From an uncultured Colwellia sp. (lineage in GTDB: Bacteria; Pseudomonadota; Gammaproteobacteria; Enterobacterales; Alteromonadaceae), in the NCBI GenBank assembly GCA_913058245.1, contig CAJXQJ010000005.1, positions 1 through 64,000 of the forward strand: a DNA stretch of 64,000 bases, written 5' to 3'. The notes beneath the pieces were generated by a model, which was not told the DNA's origin, did not search any database, and was given only the letters and a program-made list of their open reading frames with translations. A program made the position numbers and the translations under genes. This document shows positions 28,426 through 37,383 of this stretch, piece after piece; position 1 is the stretch's first letter, and every line of letters begins with the position of its first letter.

Positions 28426-29791
28426 TCTAATCTTCACTCTATGTGTAGCTTTACTTTCAAAACAAGCAAACGCTAATTACACATTACCTGAGTACCAAAA
28501 AATCACCTTAGAAAACGGCTTAACCGTTTATTTAATGGAGCAACATGAAGTACCACTTATCGACGTTAATATTGTTGTTAAAGCCGGCGCAATTAACGAC
28601 TCTGTTTCAGGGTTAGCCTACTTAACAGCAGAGAACTTACTGTTAGGCACAACACAACAGTCAAAAGCGGAAATTAATACAGCTGTCGATTTTATTGGTG
28701 CAACTATCTCAGCTACTGCAGGTACCGAATCTTCCTACCTTGAAAGTTCGTTTGCCAAGAAAGACCAAAAAACCATGCTGAAATTGCTTAAAAACATCAT
28801 TATTACCCCTAAGTTTGCCGAAGATGAATTTAAAAAAAAGAAAAAACAGCACTTATTAGCCTTAGAGCAGAGCAAAGAGAGTCCAAAATCTGTCATTAAT
28901 AATTATGTAAAAGAAATGGTATTTGCACAATCTAGCTACAATGCCGTTACTACGGGAAATACTCACTCGATAGAAAAAGTTAAGCTAGATGACGTCAAAT
29001 CGTTCCATAAAAAATGGTACCAGCCTGCTAATAGTGCCATTGTCGTTGTCGGTGATTTTCAAAGTAAAAAAATGCTACAACAAATAAAATCATTGTTTTC
29101 TGGATGGAAAAACTACTCAAAATTGACCCCGACAGCAATTACGTCACCAAAACCATTAACCTCTGCAAACGTACTATTAGTTAATAAGGATGACGCTATT
29201 GAGTCAACATTTGCCATCAGCGGTATTGGTATTGCACGAAACACGCCTGATTTAGTTGGAATTTCAGTTATTAATACTATTTTAGGTGGTCGCTTTACCT
29301 CGTGGTTAAACGATGAATTACGCGTAAATTCAGGCTTAACTTACGGTGCTCGCAGTAATTTCTCCTATTATAGTCAATCTGGCAGTTTTTCAATTTCAAG
29401 CTTTACCAAAACAGCAACAACTGTAGAAGCGATTGATTTAGCATTAAAAACCTATTATCGATTATGGGAAAAAGGCATAGACGAAAAAACGCTCGCCTCG
29501 GCAAAAGCATATGTCAAAGGTAAATTTCCACCAAAATTTGAAACATCTCAAGATTTGAGTAATTTGCTAGGTCAAATGTACAGTTATAATTTTGACGAAA
29601 GTTACATCAACACCTTTGAGCAACAAGTAAATTCATTAACTATTGCTAAAACTCAGCAACTTATTAATGAATATTTTCCTAAAGAGAACTTACAAACTGT
29701 AATCATAGGAAAGGCTTCAGAGTTGCAAAATGTTGTTGGCAAATATGGTGATATTAAACAGATGAATATTAAGGATATTAAAAGCCATTAG
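28409..29791 (+). CDS. M16 family peptidase, non-catalytic partner subunit
   Basis: Second M16 protein (460 residues) with a signal peptide ending in QANA. At the place where the zinc motif should be it reads SGLAYLTAENLLLGT, so HXXEH is lost. It keeps the C-terminal Arg/Tyr pair segment LNDELRVNSGLTYGARS, which in two-subunit M16B proteases lies in the inactive partner and contacts substrate. It overlaps the catalytic subunit gene by 17 bases (ATGATG start, either ATG usable). The two genes form a coupled pair. Confidence 0.9.
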   Translation: MMRIYSLIFTLCVALLSKQANANYTLPEYQKITLENGLTVYLMEQHEVPLIDVNIVVKAGAINDSVSGLAYLTAENLLLGTTQQSKAEINTAVDFIGATISATAGTESSYLESSFAKKDQKTMLKLLKNIIITPKFAEDEFKKKKKQHLLALEQSKESPKSVINNYVKEMVFAQSSYNAVTTGNTHSIEKVKLDDVKSFHKKWYQPANSAIVVVGDFQSKKMLQQIKSLFSGWKNYSKLTPTAITSPKPLTSANVLLVNKDDAIESTFAISGIGIARNTPDLVGISVINTILGGRFTSWLNDELRVNSGLTYGARSNFSYYSQSGSFSISSFTKTATTVEAIDLALKTYYRLWEKGIDEKTLASAKAYVKGKFPPKFETSQDLSNLLGQMYSYNFDESYINTFEQQVNSLTIAKTQQLINEYFPKENLQTVIIGKASELQNVVGKYGDIKQMNIKDIKSH

Positions 29792-29884
29792 TGCACTGCA
29801 CACTTGAATAACCAGTACTTTTATATCATAGTGGTCTGACTTGTTAAGACTATAATAATAAAAAGTTAATATAAAGGTACTGGT

Positions 29885-31492
29885 GTGAAAACATTTGATT
29901 ATGTAATTGTTGGTGGTGGCTCTGCAGGCTGTGTTTTAGCTGATAAGTTATCAGCCTGTGGAAACTATAGTGTTTGCTTATTAGAAGCAGGTAAAGAAGA
30001 CAAAAGCTGGTTAATTCACCTACCTATAGGCATTATTGGTTTAATGCGCGACCACACCTTAAATTGGCATTTTAATTCTCACCAAGAAAAAACACTCAAT
30101 AATCGTGAAATTTTCACCCCAAGAGGAAAAGCGCTTGGTGGTAGTAGTTCAATCAATGCCATGCTCTACGTGCGAGGACAAAAGCAAGACTATGATCACT
30201 GGCACAGCTTAGGTAATCAGGGCTGGAGTTATGACGAAGTTCTCCCCTATTTTAAAGCCCTTGAACATCAAGAGCGTGGTGAAAATGACTATCATGGCAT
30301 TAATGGCCCGTTAAATGTCGCAGATTCAGTTTCAAAGCCAGCTATTAATGAAGACTTTATTCAGTCGGCGGTTGCAGCAGGCTTTCCAGCGAATGATGAC
30401 TTCAATGGCGCTGACCAAGAAGGTATTGGTTATTATCAAGTTACCCAAAAAGATGGCTTACGGCACAGTGCTGCAAAAGCGTTTTTAACGCCCAACCTAA
30501 ACCGAGAAAACCTCACTGTCATTACACAAATACAGGTTGATAAAATCATTATCGACAACAAAACAGCCACGGGCGTACGCTATAAGCGCAAAGGTAAAAT
30601 CCAAGCAATTACCGCTCGTAATGAAGTACTTCTTAGCGCCGGAGCCATTAACTCCCCGCAGATACTCATGCTTTCTGGCATAGGCCCTAGGTCTGAATTA
30701 GAGCAGCATAATATTGAACTTATTCACGAACTCGATGGCGTAGGAAAAAACCTACAAGACCATGTAGATATTCTTAACGTCGCACAACATAAAAGAACAG
30801 AAGTATTAGCATATCGACCAAAAGCGTTATGGTGGGGGGCAAAAGAAGCGATAAAATTCTTTACGAAGCGTGCAGGCCTATTAACTACGGTCGTTGCTGA
30901 AACAGGTGGCTTTATTAAGTCGGAGCCTTCACTGTCAGAGCCAGACTTACAGCTTCACTTTGTTCCTGCTGCTATGGACGATCACGGCAGAAACCATAAA
31001 TTATTATGTAGTTATGGCATTGCTGTTCATGTTTGCTTATTACGCCCAAAAAGTCGTGGTACCGTTACCTTAAATAGCAATAACATTAGTCAACATCCCC
31101 GAATTCAATTGAATATGCTAGATGATCAAGATGATATTGATACTATGATCAAAGGGGTTCAGATAGCGAAGAAAATCCTCTCAACACCGCCATTAGCAAA
31201 CACTCATATTAAATATATTTTCCCTGACGATAATTGCCAATCAGACCAGGATATTCATGAATTTTTAAAGGAAAAATGTAACACCATTTACCATCCCGTT
31301 GGCACTTGTAAAATGGGTCATGATGAACTTTCTGTCGTTGATGAAAAATTAAAAGTTCATGGCATCAACAGGCTACGTGTCGTGGACGCTTCTATTATGC
31401 CAACGTTAATAAGTGGTAACACTAATGCTCCAACTATGATGATTGCAGCAAAAGCCGCGGATGAAATACTCACAGATGCTAGAAATAAGTAA
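29885..31492 (+). CDS. GMC family FAD-dependent oxidoreductase (alcohol/choline dehydrogenase-like)
   Basis: A glucose-methanol-choline family flavoenzyme of 535 residues that oxidises an alcohol, passing electrons to quinone or another acceptor. The Rossmann motif DYVIVGGGSAGCVLADKLS opens the protein. GMC signature 1 is GKALGGSSSINAMLYVRGQ and signature 2 is LLSAGAINSPQILMLSGIGP. The C-terminus has HPVGTCKMG with the catalytic His and SGNTNAPTMMIAAKAAD with its Asn partner. The start is GTG with AAAGG 8 bases ahead. It resembles BetA and AlkJ; no betaine genes are adjacent, so an alcohol dehydrogenase role is more likely. Confidence 0.9.
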   Translation: MKTFDYVIVGGGSAGCVLADKLSACGNYSVCLLEAGKEDKSWLIHLPIGIIGLMRDHTLNWHFNSHQEKTLNNREIFTPRGKALGGSSSINAMLYVRGQKQDYDHWHSLGNQGWSYDEVLPYFKALEHQERGENDYHGINGPLNVADSVSKPAINEDFIQSAVAAGFPANDDFNGADQEGIGYYQVTQKDGLRHSAAKAFLTPNLNRENLTVITQIQVDKIIIDNKTATGVRYKRKGKIQAITARNEVLLSAGAINSPQILMLSGIGPRSELEQHNIELIHELDGVGKNLQDHVDILNVAQHKRTEVLAYRPKALWWGAKEAIKFFTKRAGLLTTVVAETGGFIKSEPSLSEPDLQLHFVPAAMDDHGRNHKLLCSYGIAVHVCLLRPKSRGTVTLNSNNISQHPRIQLNMLDDQDDIDTMIKGVQIAKKILSTPPLANTHIKYIFPDDNCQSDQDIHEFLKEKCNTIYHPVGTCKMGHDELSVVDEKLKVHGINRLRVVDASIMPTLISGNTNAPTMMIAAKAADEILTDARNK

Positions 31493-31570
31493 AAATAAAA
31501 ACAAATTTAATTAAATTTGAAACCAGATAGATGATTGGCAGGTCAAGTTCACTAATCCAATCATTTATTT

Positions 31571-32107
31571 ATGGTGAACTTGTTGAATACCCTGACTTCA
31601 AAAACAAAAAGCTTAATCACTTTTCTCTTTCTTACAACCTTTACATTGATATCTCTTAATGTCAGCGCTGAGTCATCAAATGAATCAGTTATTGCTCCCA
31701 TAGCACCAGCTTGGCAGCTAAAAACACAAACGGGTGAGGATATTTCTCTCGCTCAGTTTCAAGGACAGGCAGTAATATTGCACTTTTGGGCAACATGGTG
31801 TCCATATTGTAAAAAGCTACAACCGAAATTAGTGGAGCTTGCAGAGAAATATCACGACAAAGGCGTTAAAATTGTCGCAATAAGTTTTAATGAAGATGAT
31901 GGCGCGCTACCGCAAGATGAATTAGCAGCTCGTGGTTATAGTTTTATTACGGCGGTCAACGGTGATGAAGTAGCCATGCGATATGGTGTAAAAGGCACGC
32001 CGACAACATTTTTTATTAATAAAAATAATCAAGTAATATTTAAATCAACAAGCTCTGATATTACCGATCCGCGATTAGAGCTTGCAACTAAAGAAATAGC
32101 TAAATAG
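31571..32107 (+). CDS. TlpA/ResA-like exported thioredoxin-fold protein
   Basis: A 178-residue exported protein with a signal peptide (TLISLNVSAES) and an AhpC/Redoxin-type thioredoxin domain. The active site is WATWCPYCKKLQP, and the cis-Pro motif is GTPTTFFI. TlpA/ResA-like proteins reduce periplasmic disulfides, often for cytochrome c or copper-protein maturation, but CPYC is more oxidising-type than the usual CxPC of those and no such genes are adjacent. Its end overlaps the 3' end of the convergent TPR lipoprotein gene by 8 bases. Confidence 0.87.
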   Translation: MVNLLNTLTSKTKSLITFLFLTTFTLISLNVSAESSNESVIAPIAPAWQLKTQTGEDISLAQFQGQAVILHFWATWCPYCKKLQPKLVELAEKYHDKGVKIVAISFNEDDGALPQDELAARGYSFITAVNGDEVAMRYGVKGTPTTFFINKNNQVIFKSTSSDITDPRLELATKEIAK

Positions 32108-33257
32108 CTGCACTCAGCTGGTAAAGTTTTTTCTTATACTGCCTCTTTTGCTTTGGTTCATGTAGCCAAGGCAAAGAGCTTTGCAATGTTGTTATTGCTG
32201 AGGATTTATTACCTTGAAGTATATATACTTCATGTAACTCCAAATAAGCTTGCTTAACATAAGGAGTTAGTTCAATAACTTTACGATAAAAGCGTATAGA
32301 ATCATCAAATTCACCTTGATACCTTGCTAATTGCGCCTTTTCTAACCAATGATATGGGTTTGGATCATAGATATTTTCAATACGCTGCTTAATTTTTTGT
32401 GCTCTATCAAAGCGCCCTTGTTTCTTAAGTAAATTAACATAATTATCTAGTACACTAATATTTGCATCAGAACTTTCCAACGCGGTTAGATACAACTGTT
32501 CTGCTGTTATCTCATCACCTTTTTTCTTATGTAATAGTGCAAGTAAGTTTATTGCTGATGCATTATTACTATCTAACTCGTATGCCCTTTTTGCAAAAGC
32601 AAAGGTATTATCATAGTCACCTTCAATATAAAACTCAGCGCCTTTGTTGATATAATACATCGCAAGAAAATCATTAGAATTAATAAGTTTAGATCGAATG
32701 TTGTCCTCTTGAGGAAAGTAATCAATAACAATTGCAGGACGATTCACATAGAAAACATTTTTCTCAGGAATAAAGCTTGGGTCATATAATAAGGATTGCA
32801 CATGGCTTGAGGATAAAACCACATTCCCATGCTTTTCATATATAGGAAGTGAGTGCATTTTTCGATAACTCATATCAACATCGATCAGTCGTGATAAAGC
32901 GGTAGTCAATATTGCTAAGCTCATACAGTTTCCACTATTTCTCTCCATCGCTTCATTAGCACTATATGTTTTGCCATAGTAACTAAAGTTAGAAAGTTTA
33001 CTTTCCAAAAAGCGTTTAACAACTTCATGAGGCAAATAACCTTTACTGCTTTGCGATTGATAGAAATTTAAAAAATCCTGTTGCTGCTGCTTACTAAGTT
33101 GATATAGTGCAGACTCGGATATTACTGGCGAGGTTGTCTGAAATAAATCTTCATTTAATGGTATCATGCTTTTCTGAACACTATCATTCCCTTGAGAACT
33201 ACAACCGATAATAAAAATAACCAGAAAAGTTAGTAATAGATTACCTTTATACCGCAT
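32100..33257 (-). CDS. TPR lipoprotein with transglutaminase-like domain
   Basis: A 385-residue lipoprotein (LLTFLVIFIIGCSSQ) of no established name. Residues about 75-190 look like a transglutaminase/protease-like fold: a helix followed by NSGNCMSLAILTTALSR, with a candidate nucleophilic Cys, and SSSHVQSLL with a candidate His. The second half carries four or more TPR units (AFAKRAYELDSNNASAINLL, YHWLEKAQLARYQGEFDDSI). I chose the third in-frame ATG (33257) because AAGGGA lies 7 bases ahead of it. It stands alone. The function is unknown; an envelope scaffold or peptidase role is possible. Confidence 0.75.
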   Translation of the reverse strand: MRYKGNLLLTFLVIFIIGCSSQGNDSVQKSMIPLNEDLFQTTSPVISESALYQLSKQQQQDFLNFYQSQSSKGYLPHEVVKRFLESKLSNFSYYGKTYSANEAMERNSGNCMSLAILTTALSRLIDVDMSYRKMHSLPIYEKHGNVVLSSSHVQSLLYDPSFIPEKNVFYVNRPAIVIDYFPQEDNIRSKLINSNDFLAMYYINKGAEFYIEGDYDNTFAFAKRAYELDSNNASAINLLALLHKKKGDEITAEQLYLTALESSDANISVLDNYVNLLKKQGRFDRAQKIKQRIENIYDPNPYHWLEKAQLARYQGEFDDSIRFYRKVIELTPYVKQAYLELHEVYILQGNKSSAITTLQSSLPWLHEPKQKRQYKKKLYQLSAAI

Positions 33258-33609
33258 TAGCATTCCCTTATTTATAATCATATTTGAGTCTTAAAAATCA
33301 AAATTACGAAACAAATCGTACTTCAATGTACAAAAAAACAATATCTGTTGTCTAGCATTTTCAACAAATTAATAGTGTTGTTTTATTATTGCAGAATAGT
33401 AAAGTCCTAGTCGATGCTCACATTAATCAAATAATAAATATAATTATTTTTAACGCCAATAACTAGCCACTCATCCCAATTTATTAAAGTGCCTCTTGTA
33501 CCCTCGCTCTGCGCAGCATAGAATCAATACCAGCTTAATATGACAATTTTACTTATCGTATTACATAAACCTTATCATCCACATGGATAAACTATAAAAA
33601 GGTAATTTA
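33258..33609. other. Divergent intergenic region, no gene seen
   Basis: 352 AT-rich bases between the TPR lipoprotein and the M3 peptidase. It must carry promoters for both, but I find no near-consensus core. AAAAAGG lies 7 bases ahead of the M3 start. No small reading frame with a good start was found. Confidence 0.5.
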
Positions 33610-35772
33610 ATGAAAACTCGTTATCTAGCCCCGCTAGCAATTGCAATTGCACTAGCTGGTTGTCAGCAGAATAATGCTCCGACAAATGTCACCCAAGTCG
33701 AACAAGAAAAAGAGCAAAAAGTTGCAAGTATAGCCAATAACCCATTCTTTGCTGAATACGATACTCCTTATGGTATTCCACCATTTGAAAAAATTAAGAA
33801 AAGTGATTACCTACCTGCTTTCTATCATGGTATTGAGCAAAACAAACTGGAAATTGCGGCAATTACTAAAGTACGCTCACGTCCAACATTTGAAAATACC
33901 ATAGTAGCAATGGAAAAGTCTGGCGACTTCCTTACGAAAGTAAGCAATACTTTTTACGGTTTAACTGGCTCTATGTCAGATGAAGAGATGCGTGCTATTG
34001 CCAAAGAAATATCACCAAAGCTATCGGCTCTTGGTGATGACATTGCACTCAATGATGCATTATTCCAACGCGTAAAACAGGTTTACGATCAAAGAGAGCA
34101 ATTAGAGCTTCGTACAGATCAAAAACGCTTATTAGAAAAAACCTATAAGAGCTTTGTTCGTGGTGGTGCAAACCTGAACGATGCTGATAAGTTAAAATTG
34201 CGCGAACTTAATGAAAAGCTTAGTGGCCTTAGCTTAAAGTTTGGTGAAAACTTATTAGCTGAGACAAATGGCTTTGAAATGGTTATTGATAATAAAGCTG
34301 ATCTTGACGGTTTGCCTGCCGATATTATTGCAGCAGCGGCAGAAACAGCAAAAGCACGTGGCCATGAAGGAAAGTGGGTATTTACCACACACCGCCCAAG
34401 TAAAAATCCATTTTTAACGTATTCAACAAACCGTAAGCTACGTGAAACCATTTACAAAGGTTATACCATGCGTGGCAATAACGACAACGCTAATAATAAC
34501 CAAGCAATTGCTAGTGAAATGGCAAGTTTACGTTATCAAAAAGCACAATTATTAGGTTACAAAACTCACGCGCATTTCGTTCTAGAAAATGCAACTGCAA
34601 AAACACCTGAAAATGTTTTTGAGTTACTAAATAAAGTGTGGCCTGCTGCACTTGAACGCGCTAAAGAAGAGTCAGCTGACATCCAAAAAATGATTGATGC
34701 TGAAGGCGGTAAATTTAAAGTTGCGGCATGGGATTGGTGGTATTACTCTGAGAAAATTCGTAAGCAACGCTACGATATTGATGCCTCAGAAACTAAACCT
34801 TACTTCTCGTTAGAAGCAACACAACAAGGTGTTTTCTATACTGCTGAGAAACTTTGGGGTGTAACTTTTAAAGAACGTGATAACTTACCTAAGTATCATG
34901 AAGATGTACGCACGTTTGAAGTATACGACCGTGACAACAGCTACATTGGTATTTTCATGGTTGACCATTACGTGCGTGAAAGTAAACGTGGCGGTGCTTG
35001 GATGAGTAGCTTCCGTAAGCAGTACCGTATGAATGGTGAAGACGTTACGCCAATTATCTACAACGTACTAAATTACCCACGTCCTATTGGCGACCAGCCA
35101 ACATTACTGACTTTTGATCAAGCTTCAACATTGTTCCATGAATTCGGTCATGCTATTCAAGGTTTACTATCAGACGGTTACTACCGCTCGCAAACAGGTA
35201 CTTCGCTACCTCGCGATTACGTAGAATATCCATCACAAGTTATGGAAAACTGGATGACAGAGCCAGAAGTATTGGCGAACTTTGCTAAGCACTATCAAAC
35301 AGGTGAAGTGATCCCTCAAGCCCTTGTTGAGAAGATTCAAGCATCTGGTAAGTTTAACCAAGGCTTTGGTACTACTGAATACCTTGCAGCCGCACTACTT
35401 GATATGAGCTGGCACTCACTTGAAACTGCCGAGCTACAAGATGCAAATGAGTTTGAGAACAACGTTATAAAAGAAATTGGCTTGATTGAGCAAATAGCAC
35501 CACGTTATAAAACAGGTTACTACTCTCATATTTTTGCAGGTGGATATTCTGCCGGCTATTACGGCTATATTTGGTCTAATATCTATGATGCTGATACTTG
35601 GTTAGCATTTAAAGAAAACGGTATATTTGATCAGAAAACTGCTGAGCTATTCCGTAAGCATGTTTTAGAAAGCGGTGGTACTGACGACCCAACAGTAATG
35701 TATCGTCGTTTTAGAGGACAAGATCCGAAAGTTGAACCGTTACTTGAGCGTCGTGGCTTAACCAGCAAGTAG
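33610..35772 (+). CDS. dcp: M3 family metallopeptidase (Dcp-like dipeptidyl carboxypeptidase), lipoprotein
   Basis: A thimet oligopeptidase-family enzyme of 720 residues that cleaves short peptides, probably releasing C-terminal dipeptides. The zinc motif is FHEFGHAIQGLL (H510-E511-F-G-H514), with downstream PSQVMENWM supplying the third Glu and the substrate-binding YYGYIWS near the C-terminus. The length is that of Dcp and OpdA. A lipoprotein signal (AIALAGCQQN) sends it to the envelope, whereas E. coli Dcp has no such signal. It ends at a strong bidirectional terminator. Confidence 0.92.
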   Translation: MKTRYLAPLAIAIALAGCQQNNAPTNVTQVEQEKEQKVASIANNPFFAEYDTPYGIPPFEKIKKSDYLPAFYHGIEQNKLEIAAITKVRSRPTFENTIVAMEKSGDFLTKVSNTFYGLTGSMSDEEMRAIAKEISPKLSALGDDIALNDALFQRVKQVYDQREQLELRTDQKRLLEKTYKSFVRGGANLNDADKLKLRELNEKLSGLSLKFGENLLAETNGFEMVIDNKADLDGLPADIIAAAAETAKARGHEGKWVFTTHRPSKNPFLTYSTNRKLRETIYKGYTMRGNNDNANNNQAIASEMASLRYQKAQLLGYKTHAHFVLENATAKTPENVFELLNKVWPAALERAKEESADIQKMIDAEGGKFKVAAWDWWYYSEKIRKQRYDIDASETKPYFSLEATQQGVFYTAEKLWGVTFKERDNLPKYHEDVRTFEVYDRDNSYIGIFMVDHYVRESKRGGAWMSSFRKQYRMNGEDVTPIIYNVLNYPRPIGDQPTLLTFDQASTLFHEFGHAIQGLLSDGYYRSQTGTSLPRDYVEYPSQVMENWMTEPEVLANFAKHYQTGEVIPQALVEKIQASGKFNQGFGTTEYLAAALLDMSWHSLETAELQDANEFENNVIKEIGLIEQIAPRYKTGYYSHIFAGGYSAGYYGYIWSNIYDADTWLAFKENGIFDQKTAELFRKHVLESGGTDDPTVMYRRFRGQDPKVEPLLERRGLTSK

Positions 35773-35798
35773 CATATAAATAAAATTACTTAAACTAA

Positions 35799-35825
35799 AA
35801 AGGGTCGCTAAATAGCGACCCTTTT
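35799..35825. terminator. Bidirectional terminator between the M3 peptidase and the DUF3010 gene
   Basis: AAAGGGTCGCTA and TAGCGACCCTTT pair perfectly with an AA loop, with A and T tracts at the flanks. It serves the two convergent genes. Confidence 0.9.
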
Positions 35826-35843
35826 TAATGCGTTACATACAAC

Positions 35844-36281
35844 TTATTGTAGATATAAACTACCTTCAAAGAAGCCAAATACTGTCTCAAATGCTTGTTG
35901 TTGGTATTGCTTCAAACCAGTGTCACGAAAATCAATATCAACTTGGCTACGCGTTAATGCCTTTTTAATAAAGCTACCCGCTAAAATTTCTACTGGTAAA
36001 TCTTTTATTAATTGAATGGCTGCCTCTAATTTAAAGCCAACCGGACCACCGGCAAACTTACCTTTTAAAGCACGCCCTTTTATTACCACTTTATCGACTT
36101 GGTAGTCTTCCATCAGCTTAGCAAAAGCGAACTGAAACTCTTGAACTTGTTCAGCGTCACCGGCGTCAACAAGGCTAATTTTTTGTACGCGCGTTTTCGG
36201 TATGTCGTACAACCCATTTGCTTTTGACATGATACAAATAATTGCATCGTTACCTTTTAACTCAACACCACATATCTTCAT
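35844..36281 (-). CDS. DUF3010 family protein
   Basis: A 145-residue cytoplasmic protein beginning MKICGVELKGNDAIICIM, the usual start of DUF3010. The fold resembles an RNase H/RuvC-like unit (an N-terminal beta hairpin with Gly-x-Glu-Leu, then VDKVVIKGRALKGKFAGGPVG), but I cannot point to a full acidic catalytic set. The family is restricted mostly to gammaproteobacteria and has no established function. It stands 96 bases after the DTW-domain gene on the same strand. Confidence 0.82.
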   Translation of the reverse strand: MKICGVELKGNDAIICIMSKANGLYDIPKTRVQKISLVDAGDAEQVQEFQFAFAKLMEDYQVDKVVIKGRALKGKFAGGPVGFKLEAAIQLIKDLPVEILAGSFIKKALTRSQVDIDFRDTGLKQYQQQAFETVFGFFEGSLYLQ

Positions 36282-36377
36282 AAATTAACCTCATTTCTAT
36301 TGTGTGCGTTATTATAAATTAGATTTACCTAAGCTGCAGCGTTTTCATATATTTAAAGTAAACTACCGCAGCTTTTC

Positions 36378-37160
36378 CTATTTTGGCAAATCAGTTGTGC
36401 TATCTTCTGCGATAGTAATATTATTTAATGCTGCAAATGCTTTATAGTCAGCAACCGCTGAAGGGTTACCTTTATTTTCTTGGCAAACCCCCCGTTGATA
36501 TTGATAACTAAAAACATCAAACCATAAGTCCAATAAATTGGCATTAGTTTGCTCGCCCGCCAAAGCTAAAATTTGGGCGGCTACTTCTGCAGTTGCTAAT
36601 TCTGTATTATTTGCCGCTAGCCGAATTTGATAACGAGAACTTAATTCAGCATTATCCTCTGGCGCTTTTGGCGTAAACGACACTACAGGTAAGTGTTGTA
36701 AATAGCGACTACGACGAAAAATTTTCTTTGCTTCACGCCAGCTGCCATCAAGCATGATAAACAATGGGCGCTTGCCTGGTTCAAGCTTAATTTCATTATC
36801 AAAAACATCTCGATTTTCACCAGCATAGGCTTTAGGGAATACAATCATTGGCTGCCAACTTGGATCAGACAATAAGGCTAAAACTTCAGGATTTTCTTCT
36901 GTTCTTGACCATAAAAAAGCATAAGTATCAGGAATTAAGTCAGCAATAAGTTTACCCGTATTGCTCGGCTTTAATACTTCGGTATCGTACATCAATAGTA
37001 AAAAACCAGCATTTGACTCTACCTTAGGAGCCAATGAGCAAATACAAAACTGTTTGGCTAAGCGGCATAGTTCACAACGAATAACTCGCTGTCCTCTAGA
37101 CTTATAAGTAGTAGTGCTTAAGCTTTGACGATACTTGTGAAGTTTCTGTACTGCGTGCAT
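36378..37160 (-). CDS. tapT: DTW-domain tRNA-uridine aminocarboxypropyltransferase (TapT/YfiP-like)
   Basis: DTW-domain enzymes transfer the 3-amino-3-carboxypropyl group of S-adenosylmethionine to a tRNA uridine (acp3U47 in E. coli, made by TapT). The 260-residue protein has an N-terminal zinc-ribbon-like RCELCRLAKQFCIC, a middle LMYDTEVLKPSNTGKL and the domain-naming site as LDGSWREAKK, where Ser replaces the Thr of DTW/DGTW. SSRYQIRLA follows. A second related enzyme (TuaA-like) is possible, so the symbol is by similarity. Confidence 0.8.
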   Translation of the reverse strand: MHAVQKLHKYRQSLSTTTYKSRGQRVIRCELCRLAKQFCICSLAPKVESNAGFLLLMYDTEVLKPSNTGKLIADLIPDTYAFLWSRTEENPEVLALLSDPSWQPMIVFPKAYAGENRDVFDNEIKLEPGKRPLFIMLDGSWREAKKIFRRSRYLQHLPVVSFTPKAPEDNAELSSRYQIRLAANNTELATAEVAAQILALAGEQTNANLLDLWFDVFSYQYQRGVCQENKGNPSAVADYKAFAALNNITIAEDSTTDLPK

Positions 37161-37296
37161 AAAAGATGTGCTAGATAAATTTTGGCGCTACTGTAACGTG
37201 CGGCTTCAACCTTAGCAATAAAAAACAGTAGAATAAAAGAAATATATCATTAAAAATATTTAGACTATTAATAAATTCAATGTCGCGAATACAGAA

Positions 37297-37326
37297 AAAG
37301 CGTTAGAGATGGCGCTCTAACGCTTT
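37297..37326 (-). terminator. Terminator after the yggN-like gene
   Basis: A 12-pair stem, AAAGCGTTAGAG/CTCTAACGCTTT, with a 6-base loop. On the minus strand it runs into TTTTTCTGT. It lies 58 bases past the stop of the DUF2884 gene. Confidence 0.85.
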
Positions 37327-37383
37327 AATAAGTAAATAATTACAGCTAAAAGGTTTTATTCACTAATAGGTAGTGTCTAATAC

